Below are positions 42,001-49,244 of a DNA stretch of 64,000 nt, piece after piece (within the stretch, counting starts at the first letter, position 1; each line of letters begins with the position of its first letter). The notes under the pieces were generated by a model. It made no database searches. It saw only the letters and a list, made by a program, of their open reading frames with translations, and had not been told where the DNA came from. Source of the DNA: Bacteriovorax sp. MedPE-SWde (lineage in GTDB: Bacteria > Bdellovibrionota > Bacteriovoracia > Bacteriovoracales > Bacteriovoracaceae); contig MPCU01000010.1 of the NCBI GenBank assembly GCA_001874305.1, positions 1-64,000 on the forward strand, read 5' to 3'. The translations under genes were made by a program, and so were the position numbers.

Positions 42001-44378
42001 CCGTATAGGTAAACTGATGCTGATTCTACAAATCCGTTTCTTGGGTTATACGTTGGTCCACCAAGACCAATTATTGATAAAGATGTTCCTTTTTCAATCC
42101 AGTAGATATAGTTTCTGTTGATGTCACCGATGTGACCTTTTTCAACAACTTCTAATCCGTTAAATTCTTTTACACCAGCTGGCATAGAGTCATCACGTTC
42201 AATCTTAAGATTGATTACTGCTGATCTACCTTCGTATGGAGTTCCAACGAATGCTTTTTTGAATCCGTCATTTAACTGATTGATTACTGTCTTAGATGAA
42301 GAGATTAGTTTATTTCTAAGGTCTCTTTCTACTTCATTCAGTTCTCTTGTTTGTATACCTTTGTTATTTATTTTATCAGCTGGGATACCTGCAAGAACAT
42401 AAGTAACTTGCTTTCCATCTCTGATATCAAAGATCATTGGCATATGAGTTGTTGTATCAAATGTATTAGTTTGTTCTGTATATCCTTTTGGTGTAGATTT
42501 CTCTGCAGTAAAGATACCGTAGTTAAACTTCTTTTGTACTTCATATGGGATATTTAGGATTGGATTCTCATCAGTTCCATAATATCTTTTGAATGAGATA
42601 CGCTCTTTAAAAGTAAGAGTTTTGTGTGCATCTTCAGTCCAGCTATAAACACCTGAACAATCCTGGTAAGGACTTGAGTTATAAGTATTCTTAATAGTGT
42701 AGTTTAGTAAATCAGTTACACCATCGGCCTTTTGAACAACGTCGTTTGCTTCTTTTGATCCTGCAACCTGTCCTGCAAAACATCTCTCTCCATAGAAAGC
42801 GTCAATTGCAGAGTACATCCTAGGTGCACCATTAGCTGAAAGGTCAACATATGCTGATGCTTGTGGGTCTGTATGACTTGCAACTTCAGTTCTTGTTACC
42901 TTTAACTTTTTCCCCGTTGAAGAGAATTTAATTTCTTTCTTATAAGTTGCTGGGAATGACATGATGATTTCTTCATCAACATCAGTTGTTCCAGTTTTTC
43001 CAAGTAACGGTCTACTTCTTTTAACTAGTACTTTATCTTCTTCAAAGTGAAACTTTACAATTTCTACGTTCCAACCACCTGAAGAACCCGCAAAAGTCAT
43101 ACTGTAAAGATTTGGTGCATCTTCAAGTACTCTTCTGAACATATATTCTTTGTTCTTAAACTTTGATAGCTTTAGTTCTGTCTTTCCGTCAATGTCTGCT
43201 GCTGTTGTTACTTTAGCAGTAGGCTTAGCATCTGTTGATATTTGGATGAATGGAGTTGTTTCTCCGTCAACATTACTTGTATCAATATCTACTGAAGCTA
43301 GAAGAGATCCATCTTCTTGGTCTCTGTCGTATACAAATCTCACGTTTGATATTGCTTGATAGAATTCAGCTCTTAAGTAACAGTCGTCAACAGCTAACTT
43401 TGCAGCAGCTGCGATATCTTCATCACAAGCTAGAATGTCATAACCTGTATTGTTATTTTGAAGAATTTTTCTTTCTACATTCGTTAGTTGTGTCTTAGAG
43501 ATTGGTCTAAAGAATGTTAACTTGTCATTACCAGATACGGCCAGTCTTAAGACATCTGTATCTTTGAAGTTATATCCATTTTGCTTAGACTTTGTAAGAA
43601 CATCGTTTCTATTAAGAATACTTCTTGCTCTTTTTACTGTCCAAACAGTATCTTCAAGGTTCTGTCTATTGTATATCTCTTGTGCTTCTTCAACATCTAA
43701 TCCTAGAAGACCAGTCATTGTTCTGTTTTCTACGATAGGGTTAATTCTAAAGAAAGAAGCTTGAGTTCTATTTGTTTCTTTGAAACGAATATTTCTAGTC
43801 TCTTCATCAAGATCATTTTTTATATTTTCTTTAATACCGTAAGATCCAACACTATATTGAAATAGTGGAACTTTCGTTAACTCAGACGCCATGCTTGGGA
43901 GGTATCTGTTGTTAAGGCCAGCTTCTTTCTTTTCTGCATTTTCAATATACCCAACAAGGTATTCTTGAGTTAGCTTGAAAGTAATTTTAAACTTCTGTCC
44001 TGCTTCTTTAGCATTGATAACAAGATCTTTTACGAAGTCATTATATTTTGAATCATTTGAAGATACGATCTTCGTTTTAAAGAATGTTGAAGCAGATAGT
44101 GCTGATACACCACTTACTTGTCCTTCTTCTTGTGATTCAACACCTGCTCTCATTGGAAGAGTTGCTGTATCCACAGCTACAGTTTCAACAATAATCTCTG
44201 CTGCTGAAACAGAGTTAAGTGCACGAACATCTGTTTCAAATGAATCAGGTTCTTTTTCTGGTAAATCCTTTGCACAACCAACTAGTACAGTTGATAGGGC
44301 AATTGCTGTAGTTAAGCCTCTCAGCTTATTTAGCTTTACCTTTTTCTTTTCACTTTTGAGATTTTTTCTCTTTGTCAT
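39030..44378 (-). CDS. Giant zinc metalloprotease lipoprotein (metzincin-like)
   Basis: The product is 1782 aa. A basic N-region is followed by a lipoprotein signal ending at STVLVGC (near residue 35). The zinc site LAHEIGHNFGLRHNF near residue 1036 is the extended HExxHxxGxxH motif. A Met-turn-like SSSVMDY follows about 35 residues later, which together define metzincins. The flanking domains resemble the DUF5117/DUF4953 'zinc-dependent metalloprotease' group. The C-terminal 500 residues are helical, with no known motif. As an exported, probably surface-anchored protease, it could digest prey or extracellular protein (inference). Ribosome-binding site GGGAGAAG; 23 bases after the OMP gene. 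Confidence 0.85.
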   Translation of the reverse strand: MTKRKNLKSEKKKVKLNKLRGLTTAIALSTVLVGCAKDLPEKEPDSFETDVRALNSVSAAEIIVETVAVDTATLPMRAGVESQEEGQVSGVSALSASTFFKTKIVSSNDSKYNDFVKDLVINAKEAGQKFKITFKLTQEYLVGYIENAEKKEAGLNNRYLPSMASELTKVPLFQYSVGSYGIKENIKNDLDEETRNIRFKETNRTQASFFRINPIVENRTMTGLLGLDVEEAQEIYNRQNLEDTVWTVKRARSILNRNDVLTKSKQNGYNFKDTDVLRLAVSGNDKLTFFRPISKTQLTNVERKILQNNNTGYDILACDEDIAAAAKLAVDDCYLRAEFYQAISNVRFVYDRDQEDGSLLASVDIDTSNVDGETTPFIQISTDAKPTAKVTTAADIDGKTELKLSKFKNKEYMFRRVLEDAPNLYSMTFAGSSGGWNVEIVKFHFEEDKVLVKRSRPLLGKTGTTDVDEEIIMSFPATYKKEIKFSSTGKKLKVTRTEVASHTDPQASAYVDLSANGAPRMYSAIDAFYGERCFAGQVAGSKEANDVVQKADGVTDLLNYTIKNTYNSSPYQDCSGVYSWTEDAHKTLTFKERISFKRYYGTDENPILNIPYEVQKKFNYGIFTAEKSTPKGYTEQTNTFDTTTHMPMIFDIRDGKQVTYVLAGIPADKINNKGIQTRELNEVERDLRNKLISSSKTVINQLNDGFKKAFVGTPYEGRSAVINLKIERDDSMPAGVKEFNGLEVVEKGHIGDINRNYIYWIEKGTSLSIIGLGGPTYNPRNGFVESASVYLYGGNMKGSIDWMEKQAIAEKRLVKDMTVPKTWQVQEDAAPQVANTAPQGEVEIETETTTTPVGNASKEEAAAKSLVAEIENHKSSKSRILSLLNGKDIPLKDFVNVSNSSFMRGVNKVRKISKEGYGVKKPLNNELFQHFGNEESAGKALSMTKAFKHLNNPVELAKALHGDHSHEAQRAELINKLEWSGADKRSGSTKTPLCVHRKADFVLSQLQQNYDILEKVKTAKGKNDIMIDIWMPTLAHEIGHNFGLRHNFIGSFDKKNWRFKVNDDNAKRTSSSVMDYTIDDHATYDGLGPYDVHAIRAAYTGFVELEGLFDSKADTMSLPGGTLKVTNAEETVNGKKVYRRLARIKDIMKLTGVENWSNVSREDLAKFNLQKIKFCSDEDAGQSPQCNRHDSGSTFKEIVDHEIMGYRKMYDLHYFAKDKKNFTIRDYSNYLVRVFSKLRMINEELWFKLIFENDGSDEFQETLQDMIGAIQKSMDFFRSVISTPEAPAFVTTKNPGDRFLPAVITETVPGPIPGMPGTQVKKMVKVETKWMEGETFDPQDFRAKVQGMEGDKVAAIIAMTAERSWTRRYLSHSLKIPYTLVEKFIFRKEIEDSVILQTLEEVLMNEIQPRVLVGDTLHDLDKGAFTSGVNEYLRNYAVFGAMYFLNIDTYEPGFNPSRSFRVKGLNANETAEGQPFVDLVDGGIRYVPYASDSSAANRMISKGNALRALVKSTLPDVMEGWATYLEQIPGFLDSVPAAPEYDAELITKTVEEIATAVEAGEFQAIVNGHAVLIGQYKNKLADTTATEEERSEAAAKLNEISDTIVNKLVQKDFGDAVGSFGLAQLSISDVDSFIRESIVKTILAKEACISDKSLCTADERSYLQGLKASHQDEFLRNITKKELEKLANAEYVRDADGNVLGIDLFSPIVSMALSNLDLSLVLPREAGVNETAQQTAALDANYKAILEQYRPAQSAGDIYDRVKGNMKELSGIFYWLYPQENR

Positions 44379-44401
44379 TAACTTCTCCCAATATCCAAGT
44401 C

Positions 44402-45241
44402 TTATAAAGAAATGCTTAATGTTGCGTAAACGTTAGCTTTTCTAGAATCAAAAAATTCAATTTGTGTGTCTCTTCCGTTTGGTGCTAGTGGGGATCCTCC
44501 AATTGAGTATCCTAAAGTTAGCCCCATCTTCTTTGGAAGAGAGAATGAAACACTTTCATCAAGACTGTATGAGTCTGTAGTGTTTCCTTGGTAGGTAACT
44601 GATCTTGAGTAACTTCCTGAGAAATCAATACTCATCCAATCTGTTAATCCATATCCAAAACTTAAAGAGTTTCCTACAATCCACTCTCTATTTGATGCAC
44701 CATAAGTTGCAACTTCATATCTATGAAAGTTCTTCTTTGCGAATGGAACATAAGATACATAGGCCTTATCTACTCCTACCTGTGCTGCACTCCATGAAAG
44801 TGGAAGAGCGGTAGTAACGGCAGTTCTTAGGTCTTGTCTTTCTCTGGAAGTTTCTGACGTTGGTATTGTCAGCTTGAAACTTCCGGCCATTCTTGTGTAC
44901 TTATTAAATTTATGTAGTGACTTTGAGTAACCTAACCCAAGATCTCCAGCTTTTTCTTTTCTCTCACCTTGAAGAGGCTTACTAACTGTTCCTGATAGTC
45001 CAAGTTTTCCAGAACCAAGTTTGATACCTAAACTAATTGCAGTTAGGTTGCTCATTCTGTGATCAGCATCATCACTCTTTAAGAGATCGCTTGAAACTGT
45101 ATTACTAATAGAAACTGACCAATCTTTAGACTTCTTGGCACTGGCCTTTACACCCTGGTCCGCTTTGGCACTAGACGTAGATGCCGCTGCTGCAGTTGTA
45201 GAAGTTAATAAAATCAGTAAGATAGACATGTTTTTCGTCAT
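44402..45241 (-). CDS. Outer-membrane beta-barrel-like protein
   Basis: The product is 279 aa with a signal peptide (MTKNMSILLILLTSTTAAAA). The mature protein is built of alternating short strands with glycine and aromatic residues (AISLGIKLGSGKLGLSGTVS, LSFGYGLTDWMSIDFSGSYS). It ends ATLSISL. This pattern suggests a barrel of about 10-12 strands. It precedes the giant protease in one operon and might anchor, export or protect it (inference). A sigma-54-like promoter lies about 50 bases upstream. Confidence 0.7.
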   Translation of the reverse strand: MTKNMSILLILLTSTTAAAASTSSAKADQGVKASAKKSKDWSVSISNTVSSDLLKSDDADHRMSNLTAISLGIKLGSGKLGLSGTVSKPLQGERKEKAGDLGLGYSKSLHKFNKYTRMAGSFKLTIPTSETSRERQDLRTAVTTALPLSWSAAQVGVDKAYVSYVPFAKKNFHRYEVATYGASNREWIVGNSLSFGYGLTDWMSIDFSGSYSRSVTYQGNTTDSYSLDESVSFSLPKKMGLTLGYSIGGSPLAPNGRDTQIEFFDSRKANVYATLSISL

Positions 45242-45289
45242 CTAGTATCCTTGTGTAGTCCGTGTCATCAAGTTAGTTTCCAATATATT

Positions 45290-45306
45290 TGCAATCCGTA
45301 TGCCAA
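45290..45306 (-). promoter_or_regulatory. Sigma-54-type promoter of the OMP/protease operon
   Basis: On the minus strand TTGGCATACGGATTGCA has the GG and GC pairs exactly ten bases apart and matches the -24/-12 consensus (TGGCA...TTGCA). The predicted start is near 45279, about 38 bases before the ATG. No activator site was recognised. Confidence 0.55.
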
Positions 45307-45342
45307 TACAGTGGTGCCAAAAGGTGACTAATACCCTCAAGA

Positions 45343-45375
45343 ATATAAAAAAAAAGCCCTCAGAGGGGGCTTTTT
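45343..45375 (-). terminator. Terminator after the M14 peptidase gene
   Basis: AAAAAGCCC/GGGCTTTTT is a stem flanked by A- and T-runs and is probably bidirectional. It is 36 bases past the minus-strand stop. Confidence 0.8.
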
Positions 45376-45410
45376 GTAATTAATACATATGGTGTCTAAG
45401 TTTTGGTGGT

Positions 45411-46091
45411 CTACTTTAGGAAGCGTTCATATTGTTTATCGCTGAATATACCTTTGAAAGCGGCTTCATTTTCATCCCAAACAGATTTTAGTGTCACATC
45501 GTCACTAAGAGTTGGGCATTCAAATGTTACTACAGGTGAATTAAGGTTTACCGATCCATAAGTTCCAAGTGAGCCAGGAGTAGGGTAGCCAATATCGTCA
45601 GCAATCTCATAGCCATTATGGGAGTTCATATATTTTGCTATATCTTCACAATCTCCATTGTAATTCACCATTGGTTTCCAAGAATGAACAGAGATAATAA
45701 GGCCTGGTTCGAATTTTTCTAGGAGTTTTGTAAGGAATTGATTTTCAGGTTCGCTAACAGCTTCTTTACCTGGATTATACTTAGGCGCTCTTACTTCAGC
45801 AGTCCAGCAATCTGTAGCAAGGTTTCTATTTAGGTCTACACCGTGAGCATTAACTCTTGTCCCTGCTCTGTATCCGTCAACATTTACGATTGGAATTACA
45901 ACCATTGGGATATCAAAGTCTTGCTCTTTTAGCCATTTGAAGAGTTGGTCTACAACGTAAACTCCTTCAACTTCATCGCCGTGAACCCCTGCCATGAGGT
46001 AGAGATACTTATCTCCTGTGGCCTCACTCTTATAGGCCTTTATTTCGTCGCCTTCTACACTTGTACCAGATCTTAATTCTGAAAATATCAT
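45411..46091 (-). CDS. M14-family zinc carboxypeptidase (MpaA-like)
   Basis: The 226 aa product has the zinc triad split as in M14 enzymes: GVHGDEVEG (His, Glu) near residue 38 and SVHSW (His) near 136. The substrate-binding VDLNRN is near 87 and the catalytic Glu lies in VTFECPTLS near 193. The short single domain without signal peptide resembles murein-peptide amidase MpaA, which trims the tripeptide of recycled muropeptides. That is likely but not certain. It follows the PTPS gene by nine bases. Confidence 0.8.
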   Translation of the reverse strand: MIFSELRSGTSVEGDEIKAYKSEATGDKYLYLMAGVHGDEVEGVYVVDQLFKWLKEQDFDIPMVVIPIVNVDGYRAGTRVNAHGVDLNRNLATDCWTAEVRAPKYNPGKEAVSEPENQFLTKLLEKFEPGLIISVHSWKPMVNYNGDCEDIAKYMNSHNGYEIADDIGYPTPGSLGTYGSVNLNSPVVTFECPTLSDDVTLKSVWDENEAAFKGIFSDKQYERFLK

Positions 46092-46100
46092 AATTACCTT

Positions 46101-46586
46101 CTAATTCTCTAATTTATAGATAGCGCATTGGCCGCGAGTTTCTTCAACTTCAATTTCCATTGTCTTGAAAGTGAAGTCAAATCTCTCTTTAGTAAGTTTA
46201 CTTATATTCTTTGCTAGATAGATAGCAAGCCTCTCTGCTGAAGTATTGGACAGAGGTAGAATGAGAACGTCTTGTTTAGGAATTGAGAAGCGAGATCCGT
46301 CTTGTGGAAATATCTCCCAATTAGTATCACCGTCTTCAATCTTTAAATTTGCATTATCACCAGGTAATAGGAGCTTGTGATCAAGTGAATCACAGACCTC
46401 ACGTATTATTGGTTTGATATCAAGGAAGTCAAATACCATATCAGAATCTAGATCAAGGGCATCACCTTTCATTGAGACACGATAGTTGTGTCCATGAAGT
46501 GGCTCTCTTGTTCCATCTTTAAATATAACAAAGTGGCTGGCCGCAAAGTTAAAGTATTCTTTGTAGACTCTAATAGCGTAATTCAC
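46101..46586 (-). CDS. 6-pyruvoyl-tetrahydropterin synthase / QueD family protein
   Basis: The product is 161 aa. The fold is shown by FNFAASHF (first zinc His) and EPLHGHNYRV (two more zinc His). SLDHKLLLPGDNAN and the C-terminal Glu in EIEVEETRG follow. The usual catalytic Cys a few residues before HGH is missing; the stretch reads FKDGTREPLHGH, with a Glu nearby. Some PTPS paralogues with Glu in place of Cys (PTPS-III) replace FolB in folate synthesis. That is an alternative to a queuosine role here. Divergent from rnhA. Confidence 0.8.
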   Translation of the reverse strand: MNYAIRVYKEYFNFAASHFVIFKDGTREPLHGHNYRVSMKGDALDLDSDMVFDFLDIKPIIREVCDSLDHKLLLPGDNANLKIEDGDTNWEIFPQDGSRFSIPKQDVLILPLSNTSAERLAIYLAKNISKLTKERFDFTFKTMEIEVEETRGQCAIYKLEN

Positions 46587-46672
46587 TGTATTCTTTCTCC
46601 TGTCAAACGGCGGTTATCCTAACAATTTAGGAAAACTAAGTCTGCAAAAAAATGCCATGTCTGCATGTGGTC

Positions 46673-46702
46673 TTGGCGACTTATAAAGTTTATGGGTATT
46701 AT
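46673..46702 (+). promoter_or_regulatory. Candidate promoter of rnhA
   Basis: TTGGCG and TATTAT are separated by 18 bases, ending 21 bases before the ATG. Confidence 0.4.
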
Positions 46703-46723
46703 TAAGCTTCGAAAAGGATGATT

Positions 46724-47368
46724 ATGAAAAAGAAAACAATATTAAATGCATTAATTGCACTTGAAGCAGTGAGTCAGACATCTGAAGAGAAGTCTGCCAT
46801 CGATTTATTAACAAAATTGGCGAAATCTATTGAAGATGAAGCAGTAGTAGAAAATACTGGTGGTTTTGGTGTCCCTAAAGAGGCAGCAGAGCTAAATGCG
46901 TTTACTCTTTATAGCGACGGGGCCTGCAGAGGGAATCCTGGACCTGGAGCATGGGGCTCTCTAGGCCAAGATGCAAGTGGAGCACTCTTTTTTGAGCGCT
47001 CTGGCTTTGATTATACGACTACTAATAATAGAATGGAACTTGAGGGCGCAATAAAAGCTATTGAAACTTTCCTAGATCATCTTGAAGAAAATGAATTGCC
47101 AATAACGACTCCAGTTTTTCTCTATAGTGACTCAAAATATGTTGTTGATGGATTAGAGAAATGGGTTCCAGGCTGGAAGAAGAGAGGCTGGAAGAAGGCC
47201 GATAAGAAAGCACCTGAAAATCTTGCACAGTGGCAGGCCCTTGATGAGCTGAAAGGGAGAGTTCCACAGCTAAATATGAGATGGGTAAAAGGTCACTCTG
47301 GTCACCCTCAAAATGAGCGTTGTGATGAGCTAGCAAACGTCGCCTTAGACGAAGCAGGAATATCATAA
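46724..47368 (+). CDS. rnhA: Ribonuclease HI with N-terminal extension
   Basis: RNase HI degrades RNA in RNA/DNA hybrids such as R-loops and primers. About 214 aa from an ATG with AAAAGGA six bases upstream. Catalytic residues of the DEDD set appear in LYSDGACRGNPGPGAWG, NRMELEGAIKAIE and LYSDSKYVVDGLEKW. The last Asp lies in ERCDELAN, after the basic KGHSGHPQNE. The helical first 60 residues (LNALIALEAVSQTSEEKSA) are not part of the RNase HI fold and are not a classical hybrid-binding domain. It complements rnhB in this window. Confidence 0.93.
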   Translation: MKKKTILNALIALEAVSQTSEEKSAIDLLTKLAKSIEDEAVVENTGGFGVPKEAAELNAFTLYSDGACRGNPGPGAWGSLGQDASGALFFERSGFDYTTTNNRMELEGAIKAIETFLDHLEENELPITTPVFLYSDSKYVVDGLEKWVPGWKKRGWKKADKKAPENLAQWQALDELKGRVPQLNMRWVKGHSGHPQNERCDELANVALDEAGIS

Positions 47369-47474
47369 GCAATAAAAGTAAGGGCTTGAAATAATAGAAA
47401 GCTGCGTTTACCCTAATATAGTTAATAAATTGATAAGAACGGATTTAAATCAATATTTAGACAAAGGATGTTAA

Positions 47475-48197
47475 ATGAAGAAATTATTAGCACTTTCGCT
47501 ATTACTACCGACGATTCTTGTTTCTTGTAATAAGCAAGAAGTAAAAATTGAAACTGAAGATGACAAAACTTTCTACTCTGTAGGACATGTTTACGGAAAG
47601 AGATTTAAAGAATTCAAGCTAACTGAAAGAGAAGCAAACGCTCTTGTTCAAGGTGTTCGTGATGGAATCACTAAAGAAAAAGCTGAAATCGATACGATGA
47701 AATTTGCTTATAAATTTAGAGATATTATCCAAAAGAGAATGGGTGATAAGTCTAAAGGTGAAAAAGAAAAAGGTGCAAAATTCCTAGAGAACTTTGTAAA
47801 GACTGAGAAAGCGTCTAAAACACCTTCAGGTCTTGCCTATAAGATTATCACTGCAGGTGATATGAAGAATAAAGCTGTTGCAACTGATACAGTTAAAGTT
47901 CATTACAAAGGAACTCTTATTGATGGAAAAGAATTTGATTCTTCTTACAAGAGAAAGAAGCCAATTGAATTCCCACTAAATAGAGTTATCAAGGGTTGGA
48001 CTGAAGGTATGCAACTTATTGGTAAAGGTGGAAAAATTAAATTAGTTATCCCATCTGAACTTGCATATAAAGACCAAGGTGCTCCACCATCAATTCCAGG
48101 TGGCGCGACACTGATTTTTGAAGTTGAGCTTATCGACATTAAAAAAGTTGCTAAAGCAAAAACTAAAGGTGGCTCTCATAAAGGTCACAAGCACTAG
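47475..48197 (+). CDS. FKBP-type peptidyl-prolyl isomerase lipoprotein (FkpA-like)
   Basis: The product is 240 aa with a lipoprotein signal ending at LVSC (near residue 18). A charged helical dimerisation region covers about 25-110. The FKBP domain covers about 120-225: [60 protein letters not shown]. All prolyl-isomerase pocket residues typical of the FkpA/Mip type are visible. A His/Lys-rich tail (GGSHKGHKH) may bind metal. It is a folding aid in the periplasm. Confidence 0.92.
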   Translation: MKKLLALSLLLPTILVSCNKQEVKIETEDDKTFYSVGHVYGKRFKEFKLTEREANALVQGVRDGITKEKAEIDTMKFAYKFRDIIQKRMGDKSKGEKEKGAKFLENFVKTEKASKTPSGLAYKIITAGDMKNKAVATDTVKVHYKGTLIDGKEFDSSYKRKKPIEFPLNRVIKGWTEGMQLIGKGGKIKLVIPSELAYKDQGAPPSIPGGATLIFEVELIDIKKVAKAKTKGGSHKGHKH

Positions 48198-48229
48198 AAT
48201 CTAAATTGATTTGATTTTATTTATATGAG

Positions 48230-48259
48230 AAAAGCCCCTTATTTAGGGGCTTTTTTTTT
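48230..48259. terminator. Bidirectional terminator between fkpA-like and H1-like genes
   Basis: AAAAGCCCC/GGGGCTTTT with loop TTATTTA is followed by Ts on the plus strand and by a shorter T-run on the minus strand. It separates two convergent genes. Confidence 0.85.
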
Positions 48260-48686
48260 ATGCTGCTTTCTTTCTTGTTGTAGTTTTCTTTACTGTCTTT
48301 TTTGCCGTTTTCTTAGCTGCTGGCTTCTTTACGACCTTCTTCTTTGCCGATATCTTTACAACTTTCTTAGGTGCTTTCTTTGTAACTTTCTTCTTTTTAG
48401 AAGGTGCTTTTGTAGCTTTTTTTGCAACCTTTTTTACTGGCTTCTTAGTAACTTTCTTGGCCACTTTCTTTGTTGCCTGCTTCTTTTCAGCATAGATATC
48501 TTTTAGCTTTTGGTAGAACTCCCACGTCTTGGCGTCTGGAGTATTTCTAAACTCTTCATTTAAGCTGGTCCAAGACTTAGGATTCTGTGCTTTGATGAGC
48601 ATAAGTAAGTAAAAGCATTCGGACTTATAACTGCCCTTATGAAAATCAAACTTACCTTTCTTTTTCTTAAAATCTGAAAAACTCAC
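48258..48686 (-). CDS. Histone H1-like DNA-binding protein
   Basis: The product is 142 aa. The first 70 residues are a small folded domain (SECFYLLMLIKAQNPKSW, TWEFYQKLKDIYAEKK). From there on the chain is Lys/Ala/Pro/Val repeats (VAKKVTKKPVKKVAKKAT), as in the C-terminal tail of eukaryotic H1 and of bacterial H1-like proteins. These bind and condense DNA non-specifically. A GTG start follows AAGGAG. Such proteins are linked to nucleoid compaction in dormant or attack-phase cells (inference here). Confidence 0.8.
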   Translation of the reverse strand: MSFSDFKKKKGKFDFHKGSYKSECFYLLMLIKAQNPKSWTSLNEEFRNTPDAKTWEFYQKLKDIYAEKKQATKKVAKKVTKKPVKKVAKKATKAPSKKKKVTKKAPKKVVKISAKKKVVKKPAAKKTAKKTVKKTTTRKKAA

Positions 48687-48753
48687 TACACGCTCCTTAG
48701 CTCTTTGTTATATGAACTTATCGGAGAATTGAGATCAGATATTTAAAATAAAA

Positions 48754-49155
48754 CTATTTAGTGTCTAATTTCAAAAGCTTATAGGTTAGAGTTACCCATC
48801 CTGCCAAGAAGAAAACCCCTCCAATAGGTACGAGCATTGCGAATATCTTCTTCGTTGTTAGAGCGTAAATATAGCAATTAAATGAGAAGAATAGGATCCC
48901 AGCAGTAAAAAGAATGAGAACTGACTTTAGGCCAAGCTCCTTTATTTGGATTGAAATCGCTCCAATTATAAGAAGAGATAGGGCGTGGTAGAACTGATAA
49001 GTTACACCAGTCTTATATGTTTCTAGATATTTACCAACCACGATATCCTTTAGGCCGTGAGCACCAAAGGCCCCAAGCGCTACCGCTAGAAAGAGAAATA
49101 TTGCACCAGAAACTAAGGCACACTTTGAAGGTTTAGAGATTTGTGTATTTTCCAT
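48754..49155 (-). CDS. DUF423 family inner-membrane protein (YgdD-like)
   Basis: The 133 aa product has four predicted membrane spans: about 12-32 (ALVSGAIFLFLAVALGAFGAHGL), 55-70, 77-96 and 103-125. The GAFGAHGL motif and YQFYHALSLL match the DUF423 family. Function is unknown in the family. No clear ribosome-binding site precedes the ATG. Confidence 0.85.
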   Translation of the reverse strand: MENTQISKPSKCALVSGAIFLFLAVALGAFGAHGLKDIVVGKYLETYKTGVTYQFYHALSLLIIGAISIQIKELGLKSVLILFTAGILFFSFNCYIYALTTKKIFAMLVPIGGVFFLAGWVTLTYKLLKLDTK

Positions 49156-49244
49156 ATAGGATTTATATATGCTTGCTTAAGACTTATCAATTAATATATT
49201 TTGTGTTAAAAATGAAAAAAAATTGAATAAATTAAGGAATTTAA

